The notes beneath the pieces are model-generated. The model had not been told where the DNA came from. It saw only the letters and a list, made by a program, of their open reading frames with translations, and made no database searches. A stretch of DNA of 64,000 nt from an uncultured Saprospiraceae bacterium. GTDB lineage: Bacteria; Bacteroidota; Bacteroidia; Chitinophagales; Saprospiraceae. The stretch lies in NCBI GenBank assembly GCA_937981555.1, contig CALJOK010000045.1, forward strand, positions 26,462 to 90,461. Direction: 5' to 3'. Shown here one piece after another: positions 36,760 through 44,877 of this stretch (the first letter of the stretch is position 1; every line of letters begins with the position of its first letter). A program made the translations under genes and the position numbers.

Positions 36760-37374
36760 CTATTTTAAAAGAGAACTATATCCAAATAATCTTGCTCTAA
36801 TTTTATCCATTAATGAAATCGAGAATTTCTTAGGGACTAGATTCGCATCTTTTAGATTTGCGTAAGCATTTACTCTAACCTTAAAGGCACTATCTTTTAA
36901 TAATTTTTGTAATTCCAAAATTTGCTCTGTACTCAATTCCACTTCATACTCAGCATGAATATCTGTGATGGCTTGCGCGCAATTTTCTCTGACCTCTGGA
37001 ATTTTAGAACGCAATTTTTGAGTTAAAAACTCAACTGATTTAGTATAAAATTCTGCATTCATGTCCTCCAAATAAGTCAAATAAATCATTGCACTCAAAC
37101 TGTCGATCGCATCTTTATTTCCACCTTCTGCTTTTGCAACTAGTTGTGATAATTCAGTATGGAAAAAATCTTCCCAGCCTTGAGGGTAATTCCAAATAGC
37201 TTCATAGAAAATATCACGATGGGAAAGTGTTCCATAATTCATCTTTGAAAGATAATTTTGGAACATCTCTTTCTGACTAACCGCTCGAGTATGAATTTCT
37301 TTCAGAAGCGATTGCTGAGTTTCATGATCGAGATCATGAAAAGTGTCAAGTTTGTTTTGTAAGTCAGTAAACAT
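36760..37374 (-). CDS. Helical (HEAT-like) protein of unknown function
   Basis: 204 residues, soluble and all helical. The second half resembles HEAT repeats (SVEFLTQKLRSKIPEVRENCAQAITDIHAEYEVELS; LQKLLKDSAFKVRVNAYANLKDA), the first half has no known signature. It lies 24 bases downstream of the mevalonate-kinase-like gene on the same strand, so the two are probably co-transcribed, and it has the shared terminator. Scaffold or regulatory role is possible; function unknown. Confidence 0.7.
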   Translation of the reverse strand: MFTDLQNKLDTFHDLDHETQQSLLKEIHTRAVSQKEMFQNYLSKMNYGTLSHRDIFYEAIWNYPQGWEDFFHTELSQLVAKAEGGNKDAIDSLSAMIYLTYLEDMNAEFYTKSVEFLTQKLRSKIPEVRENCAQAITDIHAEYEVELSTEQILELQKLLKDSAFKVRVNAYANLKDANLVPKKFSISLMDKIRARLFGYSSLLK

Positions 37375-37398
37375 GAATTTTATTATGGGATTGATATA

Positions 37399-38316
37399 TT
37401 ATATGTTGATAGGAATTAGGTTATAGCTTGATAGTTTTTCTTGTGTTTTTTTAAAATCAAAAGTCATACCCAACAAAAAACCACCGCCACCTGCACCACA
37501 GAGTTTTAACTTGTAAAGATCGCTTGCTAATCCATCTAACCAAATAGGTCGAAAATCATTAGGAATCATTTCGAGAAAGTACTTAAATTGAAAATGTGCA
37601 ATTTCATGGATCATCTCAAATAAGGATCTTCTATTTTGATTTAAGAATGTTGTAATCGCTTCATTCACCAATGGATTTAACTCTGATTGAATACGAGCAA
37701 AATAATAATTATCGGTACATTTTTCTAAAAAAACATTAACAAATGAACCGGTCTCTCGAGATATTTTAGTGTCTAGTAAAAAAAACTGACCTCGATTATA
37801 ATGATCTAATTCAATTGCTTCTTGAATATTAACTTGCTCAATCTTTTCAGTTGATTCTAATAAAATGACTTTTTCCAAAAAACAAATCAAAGGATCTGTC
37901 CCAGAACTTGAGCCATGAAAAAAACTTTCTAGTTGCGCAAATATTTTTTTCAGAGGTGAAAAATTAGTTGATATCTTTTCTAGTTTATTATCACAAAAAG
38001 TATCATAAACTGCTGCACACAATGCTCCTGAACTTCCTACTCCATAACCAGTTGGAATATTTGATTTAAAAAATAAACCTTTGCTTAACTCATCCTTAAA
38101 TCGTTCCACATCCAAGTCACATAACAATTGATCTATATTCTTCAATTCTTCTAAGTGGTTGGCGAAAGTAGATAAATTCATTTGTTTTTTACTAATATCT
38201 TCCGTTGCATATTCCCAATTTCCTGAAAAATGGAACAAAGGCATCGCCAAAGCTTGTGAACCTTTGATGATTGAATGTTCTCCGAAAAGTAATAATTTGG
38301 AAGTATATTCTTTCAT
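37399..38316 (-). CDS. GHMP kinase, mevalonate kinase-like
   Basis: 305 residues. The ATP-binding GHMP signature is IPTGYGVGSSGALCAAVYD; the N-terminal motif SKLLLFGEHSIIKGSQALAMPL and the C-terminal KLCGAGGGGFLLGMTF complete the family pattern. Proteins with this layout in Bacteroidota are mevalonate kinases, which phosphorylate mevalonate on the way to isopentenyl diphosphate. Other GHMP kinases (phosphomevalonate, homoserine) are less likely given the F-G-E-H-S-I-I start. Other mevalonate-pathway genes are not in this window. The palindrome AACGACTTTTTAAGCCGTT lies 8 bases upstream of the start codon. Confidence 0.85.
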   Translation of the reverse strand: MKEYTSKLLLFGEHSIIKGSQALAMPLFHFSGNWEYATEDISKKQMNLSTFANHLEELKNIDQLLCDLDVERFKDELSKGLFFKSNIPTGYGVGSSGALCAAVYDTFCDNKLEKISTNFSPLKKIFAQLESFFHGSSSGTDPLICFLEKVILLESTEKIEQVNIQEAIELDHYNRGQFFLLDTKISRETGSFVNVFLEKCTDNYYFARIQSELNPLVNEAITTFLNQNRRSLFEMIHEIAHFQFKYFLEMIPNDFRPIWLDGLASDLYKLKLCGAGGGGFLLGMTFDFKKTQEKLSSYNLIPINI

Positions 38317-38323
38317 TTTGTGA

Positions 38324-38342
38324 AACGACTTTTTAAGCCGTT
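38324..38342. repeat. AACGACTT palindrome upstream of the mevalonate-kinase-like gene
   Basis: AACGACTTTTTAAGCCGTT, identical to 22099-22117 in the secA leader. Sits between the start codon at 38316 and the CYTH gene stop at 38366. Confidence 0.8.
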
Positions 38343-38365
38343 AGTTACTTAGTTTTCTAAACGAA

Positions 38366-38887
38366 TTAAAGTGCTGTTTTGTGAATTAATAAATCACTAT
38401 AAGAGTTATCAATTAGATCTTCGTCTTCAATTTCAAGCAAATTTAAATAAAATTGACATTGCTCCAAGAGTTTTTTTTCACCAATCGAACCGTCAGCATC
38501 AATCGTTTCAATCTCCATGAAATTACCCAAATCTTTTACCTCATCCACATGGAACTTTACATTATCAATAAAATAAATCGAACGTAATTTATCAACAATA
38601 ATTAAAACTCCATTCGCTTGAGTCAATAATTGTTTCAACGAAGAATCAGCATGCGGATGATATAAAATATAATTTGACTTCTTTGGCCCAGCTTGATTAG
38701 GTCGATCATAATGAATTAAAGAATTTTCAATATTTCCTTCTCGAAATTTCATTCTACCATTTGGTACTTTAAAGTAAGTATCAATTTGGTGATCCACTCC
38801 TTTAAAATCTGCCTGACGAGATTCCAAAATTTCTTTAATCGAAGCAGGGTTTTTACACCTTGCTTTTATTTCTATGTTAAGTGCCAT
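38366..38887 (-). CDS. CYTH-domain enzyme (class IV adenylate cyclase/ThTPase-like)
   Basis: 173 residues, cytosolic. The N-terminus NIEIKARC is the E-x-E-x-K-type CYTH signature in a shortened form (I-E-I-K-A-R), followed by DTYFKVPNGRMKFREG, SLIHYDRPNQAGPK and the closing acidic/basic strands (FHVDEVKDLGNFMEIE). CYTH tunnel enzymes act on triphosphate substrates with divalent metal: class IV adenylate cyclases, thiamine triphosphatases and polyphosphatases. The short length and start fit the CyaB-like group; the exact reaction is not predictable. It lies 49 bases upstream of the mevalonate-kinase-like gene and 14 bases below the long inverted repeat. Confidence 0.85.
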   Translation of the reverse strand: MALNIEIKARCKNPASIKEILESRQADFKGVDHQIDTYFKVPNGRMKFREGNIENSLIHYDRPNQAGPKKSNYILYHPHADSSLKQLLTQANGVLIIVDKLRSIYFIDNVKFHVDEVKDLGNFMEIETIDADGSIGEKKLLEQCQFYLNLLEIEDEDLIDNSYSDLLIHKTAL

Positions 38888-38900
38888 ATTTAATATTTTT

Positions 38901-39014
38901 TAGTAAAACGACTTTCCAAGTCGTTCTTCGTTTTATGATTCTCTGAATCGTTTTCGAAAGCAACGATTTTGGAAAATCGTTGGACGAGTAACGACTTGGA
39001 AAGTCGTTTTACTA
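38901..39014. repeat. Composite palindromic element between CYTH and MurF-Alr genes
   Basis: Outer arms of 25 bases at 38901-38925 and 38990-39014 are perfect reverse complements; each arm is itself a near palindrome (AACGACTT-TCC-AAGTCGTT and AACGACTT-GGA-AAGTCGTT). Inside are GATTC-TCT-GAATC (38937-38949) and AACGATTTT-GG-AAAATCGTT (38962-38981). The element is therefore four palindromes long and looks like a REP/BIME-type or MITE-like unit. Its right edge covers the last codons of the murF-alr gene. Confidence 0.85.
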
Positions 39015-41474
39015 GTATAAATAAACTCTTTTCACGCGCTCTGAAATGAGTGGAAAAATTTCATAAGGAATTGTTCCCATCACATTTGCCAATTCTTCCA
39101 CCGTAGGATTTCCTCCAAAAATAATCACTTCATCACCCGTTGCTGCTTCGGTAATTTCCGTCACATCAACCATGCACATATCCATACAGATATTTCCAAC
39201 AGTATGTGCACGTTTCCCTTGAATCAAAACGCTAAAGTTTCCATTACCAGCTGAACGCATTAAGCCATCAGCATAACCAATACTAATTGTTGCAATTCTC
39301 ATCGCCTTTTTTGCTTTGCCTTTTCGCCCATAACCGATAGTCTCGCCCTTAGTGATATTTTTTATTTGGGAAATAGTCGCTTTAAGAGTGTGCACTTTTT
39401 GTAATTGGTTTTGGATAGTTTTGCTTCCATCGATTCCATACAAACCAATTCCTAGTCGAACCATTTCCATTTGATGTTGTGGAAAACGATTAATGCCACT
39501 TGTATTTAAAATATGTCGCATCGGACGAATTTTTAATCCAGCGCAAATTTTATTATACATTTTTTGAAAACGGCTGACTTGACTTTTGGTAAAATTATCA
39601 TGTTCATTAGATTCACTCCCAGCCAAGTGTGAAAAAATAGATTGAATTTTTATATGCTTATTCTTTTTCAAAGTGGCAATCAAATTATCCAAATCCTTTT
39701 CTTCAAAACCAAGTCTTCTCATCCCTGTGTCCAATTTTAAATGAATCAGAATTTTTGATTTTTTATTAGAAAAATGGTGGACAAATTTTTCTAGTAATTC
39801 TAAACTATAAATTTCCGCTTCCAAATTCTGTTTTTCCAAAACTTCAAAAGCTGCTTCTTCCGGATTCAAAACTAAAATAGGTAATTGAATTCCAGCTTTA
39901 CGTAATTCTACGCCTTCATCCGCATAGGCGACGGCGAGATAATCTACTTTTTGAAATTCTAATAATTTGGCTACTTCCACACTACCACTTCCGTATGCGG
40001 AAGCTTTGACCATTGCAATGAGTTTAGTTTTTGGTTTTAAAAAACTATTGTAAACATTGAGATTTAAGACCAAAGCATTTAAATCGATTTCTAAAACAGT
40101 ATTATGGTTTTTCTTTGAAAGTCGTTCCGCAATTTTTTCAAATTCAAAAGGACGAGCACCTTTTAAAAGAATATTTTCATTTTGAAAATTATTGGTTTGT
40201 GCTTTTTTCAAAAAGTCTAAAGTTGTTTTGAAAAATTGCGTTTTTACCTTTCTGTCTAAATATTTTTTTAGAGAAAAAACGTGTTGACCAATACCAATTA
40301 CTTTCGAAATCTTTTTGTCTTCAATTAATTGAGCAATCGTTTGATACAATCTTTTTGTACTCATTTCCACTTGCAAAATGTCAGAAATGATCAGCGTTCG
40401 TTGATTTAATTCACCTTGTTGTTCGAGATAATTGAGTGCTATTTTTAGTGCTGTTAAATCTGCATTGTAACTATCATTAATGATACTGCAATTGTTCACT
40501 CCTTCCTTAATTTCAAGGCGCATTGGGACAGGCCGAAGTTGTTGAATCTTTTGAGCGATCGAAGTATTCTTTTTCTTTAAGAAAAGTAATACAGCCCAAC
40601 AATGAATAGCATTTTCAATAGACGCTTCATCGGTGAAAGGAATCGTAATCGAGATTTTCTTTTTGTTAAAAATTCCTTCGATTAGAGTGTGTTGTTTTTG
40701 TTTGGAGGTTGAGATTATTTGAAGTTTTGCTTTACCTTTTTTTGACCAAGCAAATAATTTTGCTTTACCAAACTGTTGCATTTGTTTATTAACAAATTCA
40801 TTGTCTTGACAAAAAACAATAGTTTTACAATTTTGAAATAACTTTAATTTCTCGTCTAATTTTTCTTCAATATTTTTAAAACCTTCACTATGCGCATCTC
40901 CAATATTTGTAAAAATTCCAATCTCAGGTTGAATAATTTTTTCAGAAAATTCCATTTCATTTGTCGTAGAAATGCCTGCTTCAAATATGCCAAGGGTGTG
41001 TTCTTTTTTAATTAAAAAAACAGACATCGGAACACCTATTTGTGAATTATAACTTTTCGGACTGGCAACAACCTGATGATCGTTTTGCAAAAATTGCAAG
41101 AGCCATTCTTTCACAATAGTTTTTCCATTGCTACCTGTGATACCAATTGATTTTAAAGAAAATTGATTCCTATGGAACAGTGCGAGTTGTTGAAGTGCGT
41201 CAACTGATTTTTTGACTAGAATAAAATTCGCTTTTGGAAAAGGACGAATGGCTATTTTTTTTTCAACAATGAAATTACGAACACCTTTCTCATAGAGTTG
41301 TTGGATAAAATCATGTCCATCACGACGTTCTCCTTGGATGGCAAAAAACAATGAGGTGGTAGGAAAACTAACTTGGCGACTATCAAATAATAAATGTTCA
41401 ACGGAAGCATTCAGAATCTTCTTTTTCAAAAAAATCCCACCAGTTACTTTTGTTATCTTCCGAATATCATACAT
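39012..41474 (-). CDS. Bifunctional MurF (UDP-MurNAc-tripeptide:D-Ala-D-Ala ligase) / alanine racemase
   Basis: 820 residues, a fusion common in Bacteroidota. The N-terminal 455 residues are MurF-like: Mur-ligase ATP loop GITGSNGKT at 111-119, the middle domain and the substrate region NDSYNADLTALKIALNYL. The C-terminal half (about 460-820) is alanine racemase: catalytic PLP lysine K490 in MVKASAYGSG, the KLDTGMRRLGF motif, the ICMDMCMVDVTE region and the GYG-type Tyr loop (GETIGYGRKG). One polypeptide thus makes D-alanine and adds D-Ala-D-Ala to the peptidoglycan precursor; D-Ala-D-Ala ligase is separate. Cytosolic, probably essential. Confidence 0.95.
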   Translation of the reverse strand: MYDIRKITKVTGGIFLKKKILNASVEHLLFDSRQVSFPTTSLFFAIQGERRDGHDFIQQLYEKGVRNFIVEKKIAIRPFPKANFILVKKSVDALQQLALFHRNQFSLKSIGITGSNGKTIVKEWLLQFLQNDHQVVASPKSYNSQIGVPMSVFLIKKEHTLGIFEAGISTTNEMEFSEKIIQPEIGIFTNIGDAHSEGFKNIEEKLDEKLKLFQNCKTIVFCQDNEFVNKQMQQFGKAKLFAWSKKGKAKLQIISTSKQKQHTLIEGIFNKKKISITIPFTDEASIENAIHCWAVLLFLKKKNTSIAQKIQQLRPVPMRLEIKEGVNNCSIINDSYNADLTALKIALNYLEQQGELNQRTLIISDILQVEMSTKRLYQTIAQLIEDKKISKVIGIGQHVFSLKKYLDRKVKTQFFKTTLDFLKKAQTNNFQNENILLKGARPFEFEKIAERLSKKNHNTVLEIDLNALVLNLNVYNSFLKPKTKLIAMVKASAYGSGSVEVAKLLEFQKVDYLAVAYADEGVELRKAGIQLPILVLNPEEAAFEVLEKQNLEAEIYSLELLEKFVHHFSNKKSKILIHLKLDTGMRRLGFEEKDLDNLIATLKKNKHIKIQSIFSHLAGSESNEHDNFTKSQVSRFQKMYNKICAGLKIRPMRHILNTSGINRFPQHQMEMVRLGIGLYGIDGSKTIQNQLQKVHTLKATISQIKNITKGETIGYGRKGKAKKAMRIATISIGYADGLMRSAGNGNFSVLIQGKRAHTVGNICMDMCMVDVTEITEAATGDEVIIFGGNPTVEELANVMGTIPYEIFPLISERVKRVYLY

Positions 41475-41544
41475 TGAAAATTCTATTGAATTTCGTTACT
41501 TGAGCGATGTTATAAAGGGTTAACACCTCTTTTTGCTTTATTTA

Positions 41545-42033
41545 TTACTCCATTTCGATAAGGAGTTGTCCTTTTTCTACAGCTTTACCTTGGTCAATGT
41601 GAATAGCTTTGACGATTCCTTCGCCGACAGACTTGATCACATTTTCCATTTTCATAGCTTCAAGAATAAGTAATGCATCCCCTTTCTGAACTTCTTGCCC
41701 AATCTCAACTGATACGCCTAAAACTAGACCTGGCATCGGAGCTTTCACATCTGTTACTTTTTGGGTATTGACTACTGAAAGTCCTAGTTGATTGACCAAC
41801 TGATCGAAGCGATCTGCTAATTTTATTTCATAGGAATTGCCATTTACTTTAATTGTAAATGTCTTTTTAGAAAAATTAGCATTTACAATTTCGGCTCGAA
41901 AAGCTTTATTATTTTTCAAGATGTGAAAATGCCCATCCTTTTCTTTTATGAAATCAAAATCATTTATTTGTTCAGCATCGAAATCAAAATTAGATTGCTC
42001 GTTGACTGTTATGGTGTAGTTATTTTTCTGCAT
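41545..42033 (-). CDS. Biotin carboxyl carrier protein-like subunit
   Basis: 162 residues. The C-terminal biotinyl domain has the lysine acceptor in ILEAMKMENVIKS preceded by MPGLVLGVSVEIGQEVQKGDAL, and the DIQGKAVEKGQLL-type closing. The N-terminal half is a short beta domain seen in carrier subunits of acyl-CoA (propionyl/acetyl-CoA) carboxylases. It carries CO2 on biotin between a carboxylase and a carboxyltransferase; neither partner is in this window, so assignment to a particular carboxylase is open. It lies 4 bases after the AtpI-like gene and may be read from the same transcript. Confidence 0.88.
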   Translation of the reverse strand: MQKNNYTITVNEQSNFDFDAEQINDFDFIKEKDGHFHILKNNKAFRAEIVNANFSKKTFTIKVNGNSYEIKLADRFDQLVNQLGLSVVNTQKVTDVKAPMPGLVLGVSVEIGQEVQKGDALLILEAMKMENVIKSVGEGIVKAIHIDQGKAVEKGQLLIEME

Positions 42034-42037
42034 GAGG

Positions 42038-42421
42038 TTAACTTTTTACTTTGCTCAATTTCATCATAAAATAAGTTTCAAAAATAGTAAATATCAGGTA
42101 AACTATTAAAAAAGGAATCGCATACATTTTGGTAGCTGGTTCTGCTAACTTGAAATAACCAACAATGACAAAAATGCACAATGCCATTTTTAGCGAAGTA
42201 GTTAGTAATACTTGTTGTAGAAAAAGATTCTTATCAGAGCTAACTGCAGCTCTCGCTGCTAAGAAGTACATCATGGCACTAAAAAGAATAAATGAGATAC
42301 AACTGATGTATGAAAAAAGTTGAAAAGGTGCGAACTGAGGAAGCTTATTAAGTAAAAAAAGAAGAAGAAAAGAAATTGCTGAAATGACGGTAAGCTGAAG
42401 AAAGAAAATTTTATGATTCAT
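42038..42421 (-). CDS. Small membrane protein, ATP-synthase-I-like position
   Basis: 127 residues from the chosen ATG at 42421. The frame is open 20 codons further upstream, but that part is coded by the inverted repeat at 42434-42499, and the natural signal-like start MNHKIFFLQLT is better. Four hydrophobic helices (FFLQLTVISAISFLLLFLL, LFSYISCISFILFSAMMYFLA, LLTTSLKMALCIFVIVGYF, AIPFLIVYLIFTIFETYF). In Bacteroidota a protein of this size and topology often follows AtpZ and precedes atpB, so it may be an ATP synthase assembly partner. Here atpB does not follow. Confidence 0.65.
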   Translation of the reverse strand: MNHKIFFLQLTVISAISFLLLFLLNKLPQFAPFQLFSYISCISFILFSAMMYFLAARAAVSSDKNLFLQQVLLTTSLKMALCIFVIVGYFKLAEPATKMYAIPFLIVYLIFTIFETYFMMKLSKVKS

Positions 42422-42433
42422 AGTTTTTATTAC

Positions 42434-42499
42434 GTTTTGAGTTTTGAATGAATGAACTTTAAAATAGGATTTAAGATTCATTCATTCTAAACTCAAAAC
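42434..42499. repeat. Inverted repeat between AtpZ-like and AtpI-like genes
   Basis: Arms of 23 bases (42434-42456 and 42477-42499) match with one mismatch around a 20-base loop; the arms begin GTTTTGAGTTTTGAATG and end in CTAAACTCAAAAC. It lies 13 bases upstream of the downstream gene's start and overlaps the stop of the upstream one. Confidence 0.85.
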
Positions 42500-42705
42500 T
42501 ACAAATCTTTTAAGGCAATATATAAACCTGCAAGTGTAAAAACTAAAGCAAACAATGCAGTAAGATATTGTTTATCAAATTGAGCCCATTCATCGAGCTT
42601 GTAACCAATGAATGCTCCTATAGCAATAGTTGCACCTAGTTGGAAAGCAAGACCAGAATACTTCAAGTAGATGTTAGCCGACTTTTTGGGCTGCTTTTTG
42701 TCCAA
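42499..42705 (-). CDS. AtpZ/AtpI family protein
   Basis: 68 residues, two membrane helices (about 14-36, LAFQLGATIAIGAFIGYKLD, and 48-66, ALFALVFTLAGLYIALKDL) around a W-A-Q loop: the pattern of AtpZ/AtpI proteins, helpers of F1Fo ATP synthase assembly or magnesium uptake for it. The start overlaps the end of the bactofilin gene by 32 bases, indicating a tight operon. Confidence 0.8.
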   Translation of the reverse strand: MDKKQPKKSANIYLKYSGLAFQLGATIAIGAFIGYKLDEWAQFDKQYLTALFALVFTLAGLYIALKDL

Positions 42706-43156
42706 AAGATTGTTTGTTTTGATTGTCTTGATTCATTTTTTTCACAGGAGTGCTTCCAATTTTATTTTTATTAGCTCCCATTCTACAAGTTACATTGAAT
42801 GTAGCTCCAGATTGAACCAATAATTTATTTGTATTTACATCACCATGTACTTCTGCAGAATCTTTTACAGTAAGTAATTGGTTGACTTTTAAGTTTCCTT
42901 CAAATCTACCTTCAATAACTGCATTTTCACATTGAACATCTCCTTCAACAGCTCCTGTTGGGCCGATGATCACTTTTGATTTACAAATTAATGTTCCAAT
43001 GATAATCCCATCAATTCGAATGTCACTTTCTGAAGAAACAGTACCCTCTACTTTTGTTCCTCTTACCAAGCTATTTAAAGCATTAGATGTACTTGATGGC
43101 GCCGAATTTTTGTTATTCGATGCAGGAGTTGCGTCATTCTTTTTACTACCAAACAT
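42674..43156 (-). CDS. Bactofilin (polymer-forming cytoskeletal protein)
   Basis: 160 residues. Central beta-helix of the DUF583/bactofilin family (residues about 28-120): LVRGTKVEGTVSSESDIRIDGIIIGTLICKSKVIIGPTGAVEGDV..., built of short repeats every six residues, between a Ser/Asn-rich N-terminus and a basic Gln-rich tail. Bactofilins form unpolarised filaments at the membrane that shape cells or place wall enzymes. First gene of the bactofilin-atpZ-atpI-like-biotin carrier row; this order is familiar from Bacteroidota ATP-synthase loci. Confidence 0.9.
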   Translation of the reverse strand: MFGSKKNDATPASNNKNSAPSSTSNALNSLVRGTKVEGTVSSESDIRIDGIIIGTLICKSKVIIGPTGAVEGDVQCENAVIEGRFEGNLKVNQLLTVKDSAEVHGDVNTNKLLVQSGATFNVTCRMGANKNKIGSTPVKKMNQDNQNKQSFGQKAAQKVG

Positions 43157-43549
43157 GTCTTATTTTTTTTTGGAATGATTGAATAGATGAGTCAAAATGA
43201 GTACTGAATTAATTAGTATGTTTTAATTTTTCCCAATAACCATACTGAATAGTAAATTAAAATACTAGCTTTTGACTCGCCTTTTTACTCTTTCAGACTG
43301 TTTGTTTTCTCAAAGCAGACTGAAAGTTAATATTTTATTCTGACGAAAATGGAAAAAAGGAACACTATTTCCATTTTTCCATTTCATCGAAATTCTTTCA
43401 AAAAATGAAAAATATTAAGGTTTTCACCAAAATAAAAAGAGATGTCCCCTTTAAAGTGTTAGTTAAGGAGACATCTCTTTGAGACGTAAAAATAATATTT
43501 TTCTGTAATATTTCAGTAAAAATCCTGAAATATTTATTTTGATACTATC
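43157..43549. other. Non-coding region between bactofilin and PorP/SprF genes
   Basis: 393 bases, AT-rich, with no credible gene. It contains a weak hairpin near 43290-43330 (CTTTCAG / CTGAAAG) and the terminator at 43434-43480. Confidence 0.6.
43434..43480 (-). terminator. Terminator of the PorP/SprF gene
   Basis: On the minus strand, arms AAAGAGATGTCTCC and GGGGACATCTCTTT (one G-T pair) around a 17-base loop, then a T-rich tail. It lies about 70 bases after the stop. Confidence 0.85.
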
Positions 43550-44599
43550 CTAGAAATTAGGACAGTAAACATTTCTTACTTCTGGTCCACAGATTTTATA
43601 AGTCATAGCGAATTCAAATGCACCATTTGAATTACTTGCTGGTCGTAAGCTAGATACATTTACATCGTAGCTAAATCCGATAGAAAATTGTTCGTAATCA
43701 AATTTAGTTGAAAGGATAAATGCATCAGAAGTGATTGCATCATTGAAGTGATTAGCAATACGGTACCAAGCTCCAATTTGGAAAGCTTGTTGTAATCTTT
43801 TGCTTTTTCCCAAAAGGAATTTTAAACTCGTTCCAGCATTTAACTGGAAAGATGGTCCTTGGAAAAATGTAACAACTCCAGGTACTAAACCTACTCGATC
43901 AGAAACTAGGAATTCACCACCTGCATGGATCGTAAACTTGCTATACAATTCTTCAAAGTCATCTTGTTGGAATGATTGATTCGCTCTATTTAAGTGGCTA
44001 AAAGCACCACCAATGTAGAAGTTATTGTCTTCGTCAAAAACGGAGAACCATAATAAACCTGCAGAGATATCAGCGAAAATGAAGTTGTCATTATCAAATG
44101 TTTCGTTAGTTGGTAAGTTAGGATCGAATCCACCTTCACCATCATGTTGCGAACCATATCGAAGATTTAAGAAGTCAATACTTCTTTGAGAAGCTCCAGC
44201 ATCAGCACCTACAACTAAGTAGTTACCTGATTTTCGGCCTCCACTCATTTTTTTACTATAAGATAAAGATAATCTTCCTTGAAGAGTTGCGAAGTTAGAT
44301 TCTCCAGCTTTGTCTCCCCAAAAAGTACCACCTACTCCAAAGAAATCACTTCTACCAACAGGAATCCGTTGATCGTATGATACTGAATAAGTAGAAAATG
44401 CATTTGCTTTTAAGACACTTGCCCATTGGTTACGGTAATTTCCTGACAAACGAACATTACAGTTCATTACACCCGTTAACGCTGGATTTAGATTTAAAGG
44501 AGAGGAATAGAACTGTGAGAAATGTATGTCTTGTGCTGTCAAGGTTGCTGTTCCCATCACAGCAAAGAAGATAATAAGTAGATGTTTCAAACTTTTCAT
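43550..44599 (-). CDS. PorP/SprF family type IX secretion outer-membrane protein
   Basis: 349 residues. Signal peptide (HLLIIFFAVMGTATLTAQ) followed by the PorP/SprF hallmark DIHFSQFYSSPLNLNPALTGVMNCNVRLSGNYRNQWASV and alternating amphipathic strands typical of a beta-barrel (GVGGTFWGDKAGESN..., SYSKKMSGG..., FSIGFSYDVNVSSLRP). Family members bind or help surface-attach T9SS substrates, often type B cargo; a type B cargo is at 23097-24863. It stands alone here with a 278-base upstream region. The partner of these proteins is usually the adjacent cargo, which is absent in this case. Confidence 0.92.
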   Translation of the reverse strand: MKSLKHLLIIFFAVMGTATLTAQDIHFSQFYSSPLNLNPALTGVMNCNVRLSGNYRNQWASVLKANAFSTYSVSYDQRIPVGRSDFFGVGGTFWGDKAGESNFATLQGRLSLSYSKKMSGGRKSGNYLVVGADAGASQRSIDFLNLRYGSQHDGEGGFDPNLPTNETFDNDNFIFADISAGLLWFSVFDEDNNFYIGGAFSHLNRANQSFQQDDFEELYSKFTIHAGGEFLVSDRVGLVPGVVTFFQGPSFQLNAGTSLKFLLGKSKRLQQAFQIGAWYRIANHFNDAITSDAFILSTKFDYEQFSIGFSYDVNVSSLRPASNSNGAFEFAMTYKICGPEVRNVYCPNF

Positions 44600-44877
44600 G
44601 AATCAGTAATTTGAACCTGTTAAGTAGTTAATTAAAAAAATGTGGACAAGGGATTTTAAGCTAGGTGATTGTACAATAGTTTGTAAAAATAGGTAAAATC
44701 AATTAATAATGAAACGTTGCGAAGTAATTAGTTACCTAATTTACGACATTTTTTGCATGTTTATCCAACGTATTATTTTTACTCATATTTCAAAACACCT
44801 TGCCTTTGTTTTGTTTTAGATACTTTTTGACGAAAAATTGCTGCCTCCGCCTCTATATTTTATTTTTTTAAAAAGAA

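Noticed and set aside
38901..39014. Idea of a CRISPR array
   Set aside because: There are palindromes but no regular repeat-spacer periodicity, and no cas gene is in the window.
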